Shown piece by piece: positions 37,437-48,086 of a stretch of DNA of 64,000 nt (position 1 is its first letter; the number at the start of each line of letters is the position of its first letter). The DNA lies in the NCBI GenBank assembly GCA_905250075.1, contig CAJNOP010000077.1:744596-808595 (forward strand), written 5' to 3'. This DNA is from Rotaria sp. Silwood1 (taxonomy: Eukaryota > Rotifera > Eurotatoria > Philodinida > Philodinidae). The notes beneath the pieces were generated by a model. It worked only from the letters and a program-made list of their open reading frames with translations, was not told the origin of the DNA and made no database searches. The position numbers and the translations under genes were made by a program.

Positions 37437-38279
37437 CTTTTCTTGTATGTCAAAAATAATTTCGAGTAATTTCATTATTCAGATTGAGATAAATTTGGTG
37501 TCACAATTTTTAAATTTTCTACATAAATAAGAACCAATATTATTGATAATAAATTAGCTTTTAATAGACCTATTTTATTAGAATTTTTTTGGAACAAAAT
37601 TTACAATTTATTCAATATTTACTTGCACAATAAAAAAATATAGTATTTCTTAATTTTTTCTGTATTTATGTACAATAAATTTTATACCATTAATTTGCAA
37701 TGTATTTCGATAAAAAAGTCCGACACAATTCAATGTTTATTCATTTCATTTTAACATTTTTTTTTTCTATAATATCACTCGAATCGCATAATGTTAAGAA
37801 TAAAAGCAATTGGAATATTTTTTGTGTACTAATGTTTTTCTTTTTGAACGTTGATATACACAAGCACCGGGCATATGAATATCATACGTGATATGGAACG
37901 CACTCTTTCATCTTTTAAGAGACTATATGTATTTTTACTGCAATGACGATTTTATATGTGTACATCCAAGTGGGTGTAATTTATCTCAATCATGAATGTT
38001 ATCAAAGATGTTTTCTTGTAAAGGCGTGTCTAAGACATAACTAATCACCAACTGAAGTCTCAAATAAAATATAAAACAACTGAGAAATCAATGATATACC
38101 AAGACTTGGTTTCAGTAGCATATTAGTGTCTGAGACATATAGGTAGTTTTCTCCACGAATTCTCACCCAATAGAGCTAAAACTTTTAGCATAAGTTGAGT
38201 AATCAAGCATGTATTTCTGATATAAAATTGGATCGAACTGCAACAGTATGGAGAAATAATCGAAAAAAATATAGTATGC

Positions 38280-38332
38280 AGGGTGTGGGTGTGGCTATGG
38301 GATTTTTTTCTCATATATACCCACACCCACAT
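38280..38332. repeat. Dispersed GGGTGTGGGTGTGG/CCCACACCCACA hairpin, best example
   Basis: GGGTGTGGGTGTGG on the left and CCCACACCCACAT on the right, separated by about 25 bp. Each arm is about two units of TGTGGG. From memory, TGTGGG is the telomere repeat reported for a bdelloid rotifer. Confidence 0.7.
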
Positions 38333-38616
38333 CACAACAAAAGGAATACATTAAACGTAGGAAACAATGTTTCAAATTTATTTGTTGCCATCAGACATTA
38401 TTCAGGGGAGGTATGATAGGCTGTTGCAAAAAGGGCAAACATAGTCTACAGAATGTCACAGCTGATGAATGGGAAGCGACATGTGAGGAAAACCAAGAAT
38501 ATCAAGACAAACAAGCAAGGTTACTTCAAAACAGAAGGCAATCATTAATGAACCATTGACATTCACTGAAAGACGATTGTTGATGAGTGTTGAGAAATAT
38601 GAAAAAAGAAATTTGA

Positions 38617-39578
38617 ATCATATTTAACCTCTGTTGCAAAACACTTCAGACAAAATATTTATTCATTTTCCAGTTACCCACATGTCATCAGTGGGATCAA
38701 AAGTAGTTGGCTAAAATCAAATTTTGGTGATCTTTCTGAATATCTGATCAGAATATTTCTCTGAGTTAGTATTGACTAGGGATGAGCCAAATATTTTACA
38801 CAGTCAAAAATGATTTTTTTTCCATTTTTCAGTCGCTAAAAGTATTGAGTATAAACCAAAATTAGCTCGTTAGAATCAGTCTTATCTGCTCTTCTATAAT
38901 ATGTGTTCAGAATATATCTCTTTGGCTTAAGATTGGTTAGCTGTAAGTTGATACTGGAAAGAGGCGAAAAAGCACATCTTGAAGAAGAAGGAATAACATG
39001 TTTTTCTTCTATTTATCGTTTGTAAAGATTGGATTTTTAAGCAATTCTAAATTGGCAATTTGTAGACCATTCAATTTTCTATAAAACTATATATTGCAAT
39101 AGGCTTCAACTCGAATGAATGAAAGGCTATAGACGTTTTTGTTTAGAATTGATTTGTATGTAAAATAAAATTCTGTCAAAAAGTCAGTTTTCCGGATTCT
39201 GCTATTGTTAATACAACAGATTTCATGTCTTTGCTTTGAGATAGACAACCAAAGTAAATAGCATAGTTTGTAGAGCGAACTTGACTCTATAAAATTGGCT
39301 AATGCCAATATCTTTCATGTTTTGAGTGGAATAGGTATTGATCTAAACACAGAAATACATTCAATAAAATTCTGTCCAAATATCGTTGTCGACTCTTAAA
39401 AGTTTGGTTCATCCCTAATCAATATTAACTCAGAGAAATATTCTGATCAGATATTCGGAAAGAACACTAAAATCTGATTTTCGCTAACTACTTTTGATTC
39501 TCACTAATGACGTTTAGGCAACTGAAAAATAAATAAATATTTTGTCTGAAGTGTTTTGCAACAGGGGTTCAATATGAT
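38617..39578. mobile_element. Long terminal-inverted-repeat element, about 960 bp
   Basis: Arms 38617-38791 and 39402-39578 are reverse complements at roughly 85% by eye. They start ATCATATT.AACC.CTGTTGC and run inward through AATATCTGATCAGAATATTT to TAGGGATGA.CCAAA. The 610-bp interior has no recognisable transposase; a 73-codon minus frame (39087-39308) matches nothing I know. It is probably a non-autonomous DNA transposon. No certain target duplication was found. Confidence 0.75.
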
Positions 39579-41065
39579 GATAGGCATGTCGAAAATTTTC
39601 GTCTAGGGTTCCGGCAATTCTGTCATGTTTCACATATTAATCTTATTGGAATGACACTTCACGCTTTTGTGTAGAATTTAATTATCATTTGTAACATCGA
39701 TGTGTTTATGTATGTATGTGTTTCGCTGAGCAACGACCAGTAACCATCTTGACACTCAAGCACACTCTCAAAAATCAATACCCACATCCTGCTCCTTAAA
39801 TAGGACGTATTGAATACTTTTTGACTAAAATTATTAAGAAACCAATATAACGTTATTTCTACATAGCTGTTCACACATCAAAAGAAAAACCAAAACCAAG
39901 TTAACGAGAAAGGTAAGCATCATCGCTTTATGTTGATGAATCCAATGCCTAATCTGAACAAGATATTTACTTAACAATTTTCTTTTTCATTTAATACTCT
40001 CAACTATGGACCAATGAATGCCTAAAGAACGTTTTCTTTGACCAAGAAAAACAAAGTTCGAAAAAATTCAAGCTTGGACAGATCACTGCTAAATTTTTCT
40101 TTATTTTCCATCAATTCGTTTGCAGCTGGGGATGTGACTGTTGGTACTAATTTCATCCCAAAAGCATTAGCTACACCCACATGCATACCCTTCCGATTCT
40201 GAAAAGAATATTAAAAGACGTAAAATTATGCGGAGAATTTAGCGACATATTAGAAATTGAAACTAAACTGTTATTGACAATTCTGCATAACATTATTTGT
40301 TTATGACGATCGCATTCATACAGTTTAGGTTTCGCACTAACCAGAAAAGGTTTTTGACAGATTTTAGTACATAAGAAAATCTTTCTATGAATAGGAATTA
40401 AAGAAAAATGAGCACATGTTTAGTCTGAATCAATATATGGACGACATGGAATGGCTTATAATCATTCTGTACATTGGGAAGATTACAAAACTAGGTGATT
40501 TTTTCGATAAAAGTTAAAATTTTACTGCATAACGAAATTTCAGGATTCAATTCTTAACAATACAATATCTGATCGATTAGGATTTATTTTTGATTATAAA
40601 TTAAACTAATGTTTCTTGAAACAATTTGTAGCGAATAAGCGTATTATCTTGATCGATCTAAATAACTAATTTATTTCATGAAGAATATGATTTATATATT
40701 CATGAGCAATCCACTAATGAATGACACGTAAAAAATTGTAAGTCAGGAAAAAATTCAGTCTTCTTTACTCTCATCGGAAATATGAGTATTCAGTACTTTT
40801 TCCTTGATTTTTAGATTCTGCTCTTTCTAACAAATTAAAAATGAAATCGATTCGAGATGTCTCACTTCAGTGCAGTAAATTCTATTTATCGTAACAAAAA
40901 ATTAAAACATAATTTATGAATATTATTACTTTAAAAAATGTTATAAATAAACACTATTAACAATAGTTTTTATTCTGTTCATTGTTGTGATTGATTGGAA
41001 AAGAAGAGAATTTTACATGGATTATATGGTGTGTTTGTTCAAATTAGGATATGATACAAAGCTTT

Positions 41066-43609
41066 TCAAGCCATTGATGATTTCGTTTCTTTCTGTCGTT
41101 TCAGATAAACAAGAAGATAAGCATCTCGCGAAACGATTTCATCTTTATAATAAATAGGTGATACATAAGAATCATTGAATCTATACCATTTTTCGCTTTT
41201 CGGATCTTTTCGTGCATGTGCAGTATAATGGCCATTAGAAATAGAGCCAATATGATTACAAACACCAATAAGATCATAAATGGCTTCCTCAGATGATTTC
41301 ACAAGTTTACCCAAATCAAATCCATCTATATGATATTTAACGAATGTGTCTAATTTTCGACGTCGACCATTTTCATGTGAAAATCGTTTGAGTTGAATAA
41401 TTAGTACACGTGGAAAAGTCAAAAGTTGAAGTTGTTTACTTGCTTTTGTATTCTGTTTACATTTCTCTTGTTCGCAAAACCATGGTTCATCTAGACTTTC
41501 GGGTGAAAAAAATTCTTGAATACATTCGTCAAGTTTCAGAGTGGTTGGCTTATTATTATATCGAAAAGTTTCAAGTCGACTATTGTAAGACTTTTGCTCG
41601 ATAAGTGTGACTACCGGTTCAGATAGCTTGATAAGTGGTGTATCAAAATCAAGTGTTGCTTCTGGATTTGTAGTCATCGCAGTAACATAACTAAAGCTTA
41701 TTGAATCATGGCGGCGTTCGAAAAATGCATACACAAGATGTCCAATACGATTACTGGTAGACATAGTCAGTATATCGTACTCATCTCGACCGTTCAATTT
41801 GAAAAAATTCACTTGAAATGTGCGTTCTTGTAGATTAAGTGGTAATGAAAGAATACTACTTGGATGTACTGTAGTGCTTACATGTTGACATGGTGAACAA
41901 GTAATAGAAGATTGAATTTGACTAAAAAAGAGTTCTGTGATAATGGTATTTCGAACGTGATTCTGTTTTTGTTTAATTTCCTGATGAATAGTATCGAGAA
42001 GGAGTGTCATGAATTCTTGAGCATCTTGTTGATCCGATGTGGCAAAACGTGATTCAAGTCGACCGATTGTTTTTTTCATGCGGCTTGGTCTCAATGAATA
42101 ATCATAATACAAAAAAGAACTTCGATCAGGCTTTAGTAAATTCCACAATAGTTCGGCATAAGCTCCAGTAACTTCTCCATATGTATCAAATGGATTGGAT
42201 TTATTAACAGAATCATCAGTCGAATGTGTTTGAGTAAAGCTTTTCATAAAAAACTCAGTTAATGGTAGGACATGTACAAGACATTGAAGTGCACTGTTCA
42301 TAAAACATGTATTACCAAGATTATCTAAACCTTTAGGCTTCGCATCCAAGTTAAAACTATATGTTGAAGTATAAGTCTTGTCAGTTTTATTGTTTTTAAT
42401 CGAGTAATTAGTAGGCGTAATATGTGTGATAGAAGCATAAATTGTACTGCCAGGTTGAATGCCAAAATCAGCCAAACGTTTATCAGGTTCATTATCGTCA
42501 ATAGTACTACTATCTGACCATAATAAAAAATGAGCCATTGTCTGATTTTCTTGAAGAGCTGTAATTTTTGCTGTTAGCTCCGCTACTGTATTTGTTACTG
42601 ATGCTTTAATAATTTTTACTGATTTGTCTGGAAATAGACAATGAACGAAGACTCTGTTCGAATTCATAACCAAAGACGATGATGATGATGATGATTGCAG
42701 TTCATTTGTTTCTTTCATCGAAAGGCCTTCTTCAATATACGCATATATGGTTTCATTCGGCCTTATACCCAACTCTCTTAGTTTTCGATTGCGATTACTC
42801 GTATCTATTGTATCCTGTTTGGTATCAAGAAAGAGGATAGATATTATACGTTTGTATTTGTTTTTAATTAGACGTTCTAAGTCAGCAATGGTGTCTGTAG
42901 ATGATACCAATAATAGATCGCCTTCATCGGAGTTGCTTTTGACATAAACATATATTTCTTGACCATCAATGAAAGTGGATTTTGGTTTAATAATATGAAG
43001 GTAGACATTTGAATAATTCTGAAGACCTAATTCTACCAATTTCTTTCCTGAGTTGCTGGGTTGATTGAGCACATCATTTGTAATTGTGCAGAGCTGAATT
43101 CTTTCACGTTCGATCGAATTCAAATCAAAAGTTTTTATGACCATATCCAGAAGAGTGTCAATTGTTATTGATGACTCGTCCCATTGGAAGACTACTTTTT
43201 TTTCAGTGTCAATTAAGCGAACTGTCAACTGTGATAATTTTGAGCGTGATGAAGTGGCCAATCCCTTAAAATTGAGTTGCGATCTGCTTGCTATTTTTAG
43301 ATCACCCAACGTCTTGTGGTCGTGCGGAGAGGGTATCATACATCGTTCACCGTCAAAACAAATTCCAGTTAGTATAACTTGTTCAGAATCAATGAACCTA
43401 GTTTGGAAGAAGAGCGGCAATGCTATTTTAATCTCACGAATAGTCGTATTTGAGGGAAATTGAACGTAATCGTGGGTTTCGATGGATCCCACTTGATCAG
43501 TATAATTTAATTTGAGTAGCAGTGGTCGATCTACACCAAAAGTCGATGTTCCATGATATCTATTATTGTTATAACCGGTCAAAGATAATAGCTGCATACG
43601 ATCCATCAT
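41066..43609 (-). CDS. Ubiquitin-specific protease (C19) with about four N-terminal ubiquitin-like repeats
   Basis: One uninterrupted 847-codon frame. The catalytic domain starts near residue 424. Cys box GLDNLGNTCFMNSALQCL puts the nucleophile at Cys435; QQDAQEFMTLLLD follows; the His box GSISNGHYTAHARK puts the base at His794. A zinc-ribbon pair is kept (CSPC and CEQEKC). Residues 1-400 hold about four similar blocks of 80-90 residues, each ending like KLVELGL..YSNVYLHI, KLRELGIRPNETIYAYI or RLADFGIQPGSTIYASI, which I read as tandem ubiquitin-like domains, as in USP40/USP47-type enzymes. It should remove ubiquitin from proteins; all catalytic motifs look intact. A Ser run separates blocks 3 and 4. 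No intron interrupts it, unlike most neighbours, so retroposition is possible. Plus-strand frames here are shadows. Confidence 0.93.
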   Translation of the reverse strand: MMDRMQLLSLTGYNNNRYHGTSTFGVDRPLLLKLNYTDQVGSIETHDYVQFPSNTTIREIKIALPLFFQTRFIDSEQVILTGICFDGERCMIPSPHDHKTLGDLKIASRSQLNFKGLATSSRSKLSQLTVRLIDTEKKVVFQWDESSITIDTLLDMVIKTFDLNSIERERIQLCTITNDVLNQPSNSGKKLVELGLQNYSNVYLHIIKPKSTFIDGQEIYVYVKSNSDEGDLLLVSSTDTIADLERLIKNKYKRIISILFLDTKQDTIDTSNRNRKLRELGIRPNETIYAYIEEGLSMKETNELQSSSSSSSLVMNSNRVFVHCLFPDKSVKIIKASVTNTVAELTAKITALQENQTMAHFLLWSDSSTIDDNEPDKRLADFGIQPGSTIYASITHITPTNYSIKNNKTDKTYTSTYSFNLDAKPKGLDNLGNTCFMNSALQCLVHVLPLTEFFMKSFTQTHSTDDSVNKSNPFDTYGEVTGAYAELLWNLLKPDRSSFLYYDYSLRPSRMKKTIGRLESRFATSDQQDAQEFMTLLLDTIHQEIKQKQNHVRNTIITELFFSQIQSSITCSPCQHVSTTVHPSSILSLPLNLQERTFQVNFFKLNGRDEYDILTMSTSNRIGHLVYAFFERRHDSISFSYVTAMTTNPEATLDFDTPLIKLSEPVVTLIEQKSYNSRLETFRYNNKPTTLKLDECIQEFFSPESLDEPWFCEQEKCKQNTKASKQLQLLTFPRVLIIQLKRFSHENGRRRKLDTFVKYHIDGFDLGKLVKSSEEAIYDLIGVCNHIGSISNGHYTAHARKDPKSEKWYRFNDSYVSPIYYKDEIVSRDAYLLVYLKRQKETKSSMA

Positions 43610-46600
43610 ACAGAACAGTTGGCATATGGTGCTATTTGAGTATTTAAGTAAAATTTCTTACCTAAGAAAAAAAGAAATGTGTCGTTATATATATATGAAA
43701 ACAATAGATAAAATATGGTATGTTAGATATTCACACTCACACAAATAAACAATAAGAAAAAGAATTCACATAGATATACTCTCACACTACGTAGTTTTGA
43801 AAATAGCCAATCTAATATAAAACGACATTTGAAACTTATTTGTGATGAAGAAAAATATTTTTGCACACTATTCTTGTTTAAAATTTGCATATATACGACA
43901 AGCGAATAAGAGATCATATATTATAGTACGATTCGCACGTGGAGAGAACTTTGCAAGAGAACATACATATAAAAAAGCTTCTAAATTCACTTGCTCACTA
44001 CTTTTTTTTTCTCTGAGAAAAAACCTTCACAAACACGTATGATCGTTGAAGGCAACATATTGACTCTAAATATAAGCATGTGATGAAGAAAAGAAAGAAA
44101 CTATTCGTTGTGTTTTTTTCTGTTCTGTGCTTTATATCATAAAATGTTGCACTCCACACCCCCGCAATCCATCATACCAACCGTGAATCATTCTATTAAG
44201 TAACTAAAAACAAAATAATCAGAACATATCTTCGATGATATAATTATTATTATTAGGGTGTGGGCGTTGATCTTCTCGTTATCTACATTCATACTCTCTA
44301 CAAATGCTTATCACTCATCGTCTTGTAGAAAGAAAAAGAAAGCTTTGTTGTTTTATCAATATGAAAAACTGTTTATTCTTTATCTTGCAAGACTCATCAC
44401 GACAGATCATATTCATTATTTGATAGGGTATGTGTGTGGATGACGAGAAGACCAACACCCACACCCTCTATCATCGACCACGGGTCGCATTTTGGTCAAT
44501 AATCATGGACAAAGAACAGAAGATCTAATCTATTGCTAAGAAACATGCAAAGATATGTGGATAGAATATGAGCCGACATAGGTAAGAAATTGACCGGGCC
44601 CATGTAAAAATAATTTGAACTAGGAATCAGATTAAAAATCTTTGGCAGCTAGTGCGATATGTTCGGGTTCGCATATTTGTAGAGATGTTAGAGTTGAATG
44701 TCGATGAAGAGATTCTCATATCAACACAAATAAACAACAAATTTTTTTAACATTTATCTCCTTCATATAAATAATTTTCATAAATTCATCAATGCTAATG
44801 CACTTATTGATGTTTTTGACAGTTATTAACGATAGAGAAGCTTTTCTAGTGATGTTCTCTACGAGTGAGCGACTCTCTTAAGTGAATACTTCCCAATTAT
44901 GAACGATTTCGTATTCATTAGAGCGATTCCTACTGTAAATATCTCTCTAGTTAACATGAACATATTTTTTTGACCTCATGGTCTTTCTTGTCACCTGTTT
45001 CATATGCACTCTCAGTAATTAAATTTTTATGTATGATTTGGCTGTTGTGTGTGTAAAGTAAAGAGTAATATGATAACACGAACTCGGTTTGCAGGAAAAA
45101 AATAATATTATTTCATGATAATAAAGATAGCAATCGTTTATCACACCATAAGTTGGATGAAAAACTTAATATCTCATACAGCTCTGTATCATATAGTATA
45201 AACCATAAAGCAGAATATCTAAATGAGAATAAAAATAATGAGAATAAAAAGTTTAGACAAAAATTAAAAGTTTGAAAATTCTTTCGATTCAAACTGTTCA
45301 GATGAAAATAGATGAAAAAGAGAATAGATAGCCAGACTTTTATCTATGACTAATACAGCAGCGAATTTTCTAGAACTCTTTCTCCATTTTAAAGCAAACC
45401 GCATCTTAACTCTTTAAAGAAAATACATTCGTATAGTGAGCATTTTTGAATGGTTTCGATGGTGTTCACAATAGAGAGGTTTTACTGTATATATGTTTGT
45501 GAATGCATAATGAAATATTTAAAATATCATCATTTTCTATCACTTACCATATCGATGATGAGAATAAACAATAAAGAACACAAACACATGTATCTCTGTT
45601 GAATATCCTCAACATTATCTTTTGTTAATTTAATTGATGGCAATGATTTAGCATTTTAGCGATTTATAGTATCTGCTATATTCTAAGCTAAATGATAAAA
45701 GCTTGTTTGAAAATGTGAGTTTACTTGGAAATTTAATACCTCAACAAAGGAGTATCCTTTTGAATTGAAACTTTTAAATATTTTAAAATGTGATTAGATC
45801 TATTTATGAGCAAAAATTTAGGTTAAAATTTTGTTATTTAATTCTCCAGCAAATACCTAAAAGTGAATCAAAAATTCTGTAAAACAACTACAACTCAGCT
45901 CCAAAAGTCCATAAGCACGATTTGTTTTAGAAGGTTTCCAGTTTTATGAACGAAGATTTTTTTTGCCTGTGGGCCGAATATAAACTCGAACGACGAACTA
46001 CAGTTCGGCTGGTTATCTCGTAAATTCAATAATAAATTGCATATGAAAATATTGTTTATATTAATCACGATTGACGGCAATAGGTAAAAAATCGTCTGAG
46101 AAAACAGCAATGCAGAAATGCATATTCTTAAACTTTCTGTTCTTCTGTACTAACTAGGAAAAATGAAATACAAGAGTGTGAGTGTAGATGAAAGAAATCT
46201 TTACACTAGGTAACACCGACACCATCGATCAATTAAATGCAAAGCTTTAATTGTGGCAGCTACCGCTCAAACAGTTCGCAACGTGAATATAGGTACGCAT
46301 GCGGGTATATATGTATTTGTGTAGGCTACAGTCACAGCCACACACCCACACCCACATGCATTAGGAAGACATCGTTTTGTATTCTATTTGAAGATCAAAT
46401 CGAAACTTCTAAAGAACTTTGATGAAAAATAAAACAAACAGCTTCCAACATAAAATGATCGTAAACGACAAAAAAGAAAAGCTTGATTTAAAAATACGTT
46501 TAGTTGACTCGTGAAAACATACACTTGAAAATCATGGAACATCAGTTAAACACATTCTAAATTCACTTGAAGTAATGAATAAAAATATATGGAACAAAAA

Positions 46601-47006
46601 CTACATTTAAACAAAGTTTAGATTCAATGAAATTGAAAAACAAAATATGATTAATAAAAATTTTTGGAATACCAATATGAATTCTTGCATTAGTCGACTG
46701 GTGCAACGATTAATTTTATCCATTTTTTGTGATCCTAACTTTTTTTTTTATTTTGACTACTTTCTTTGGTGTATTAATTAAGCAATATAAATAAGAAAAA
46801 AAGAAATTGTTTATACTTTTATTAAAGTTTCGAGTTTAAAATATAGAATACACAATAAAAAAACAGTAACAATAAAAAAAAAATTCATTGTAGAAAATAT
46901 CATCTTTAGTTTTAGATGTTCTTTCAAAGGCGTTTGTTTTTCTTTTGCATTTTTATAAAAAAAAAGTGTTTCCTTTTATTTAATTGTCTAATGAAATCTT
47001 GGTCGT
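43610..47006. other. Intergenic DNA with several C-rich hairpins
   Basis: No gene supported. Contains members or half-members of the hairpin family: CCACACCCCCGC (44154), GGGTGTGGGCG (44256), the pair at 44421-44472, and CCACACACCCACACCCACATG (46337-46357) with a weak partner, GAGTGTGAGTGTAG, about 160 bp upstream. Confidence 0.5.
44421..44472. repeat. Dispersed GATAGGGT.TGTGTGTGG/CACCCACACCCTCTATC hairpin
   Basis: GATAGGGTATGTGTGTGG, a short loop containing GAGAAGACC, then CAACACCCACACCCTCTATC. The outer GATAGGGT/ACCCTCTATC pairing extends the stem beyond the repeat core. Confidence 0.65.
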
Positions 47007-48086
47007 TTATAGTAATGAGCATTTGAGATATGATTTGTCATGCAATCGACACATTTCAATCATTAATCTATACGATTCTAGCTGAGCCTCGCTGATTGTC
47101 TTTTCATAGTCGTCTTGATTTACCAGGAAACTCTTAGCAGAGTACTTTTGAACTTGATACGAACTATATCCTTTGGAATCTTTATGTATCTGCTCGAGTA
47201 TTTGTTTCTCGGTTATTGATGACGCCTTATTTTCATAGTCATGAAATTCTATGCGTTTACCGGTTTCATCATGTTGAGCGGACAATTCAGGGAAGCGACC
47301 AAGGATTAATTTCACTATTTTGTTTGATTCGTCCATACTCATCGGTAATAAATTTGAGTGAGAAACCTGAAAAAAATTATGCATTTCATCATCGTCATCC
47401 GTATAACAGGTGAAAACACCAATTCCATGCTGACGAAAAGCTATGCCAGATAACGCACACAATTCAACAATCATTGTACGAGTGCATGTTATCAACAGAC
47501 AAGCATAGGGTTCGTTACCCCACTTGTCGGTACATGAAAAGCTGCTTTTAGTCAATATTTGATATTTGATGTGGAGTGACCATAAGAATTTTTCGACTAT
47601 GTCAATTAATTTGACATGAGTCGCGACAGCTTTTTTCTGGCTAACACTCTTTCCCTTATCGCCAGGAACAGTGGTCAAATGCATGCGATAATTTTTCATT
47701 TGACCATCATTGTCGATTGATACTGGCTCATTCTTTAGTGGTTGCCGCTTATTGGAATTGTCAATATTGATGTTACAAGAATAAAATGGTTCACTTAAGC
47801 AATGAGTCTACAAAATATAATTGTTTTGATTCTTGCTTACACACAAAATATTTAGTCTAATATAACTTACTTGTTGGCCTTTGGATAAAGAGTGCATTGA
47901 GATGACTTCTTCTGGAAATAGATATGCCACTGATGTCATCTCCGAAATCGGTGGAGTTTGCGAGTCTTCCTTGCATTTTTCTGCATTTAGTTCAAAACCT
48001 TCGAGCAGTAAAGAAGAGTCCACATTTTCCGACTTTGAGAAATCTAATGCTTGAGCGTTAGCTTGTTCATCATTAAAATAAGCCAT
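47007..48086 (-). CDS. Protein of unknown function, two exons
   Basis: Exon 1 48086-47871 and exon 2 47807-47007 are joined in phase 0 by a 63-bp intron with perfect borders (GTAAGT...TAG). Together they encode 338 residues. I do not recognise the family. The N-terminal 130 residues are polar and probably disordered. Residues about 135-230 look like a mixed alpha/beta fold (HVKLIDIVEKFLWSLHIKYQ, ACLLITCTRTMIVELCAL, GIGVFTCYTDD). The C-terminal 90 residues are charged and helical, ending HDKSYLKCSLL. No signal peptide or membrane span. Codon composition and the clean intron support a real gene. Confidence 0.7.

Larger units (their letters stand above)
34502..41065. other. Large intergenic region
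   Basis: About 6.5 kb without a supportable gene. It holds four members of the dispersed hairpin family (36498, 37389, 38280 and a diverged one near 40130-40190) and the long inverted-repeat element at 38617-39578. Short protein-like pieces near 35420-35520 (plus) and 35640-35742 (minus) do not join into a model. Confidence 0.5.

Noticed and set aside
42747..43463. Plus-strand frames of 66 and 108 codons
   Set aside because: Antisense shadows of the USP gene.
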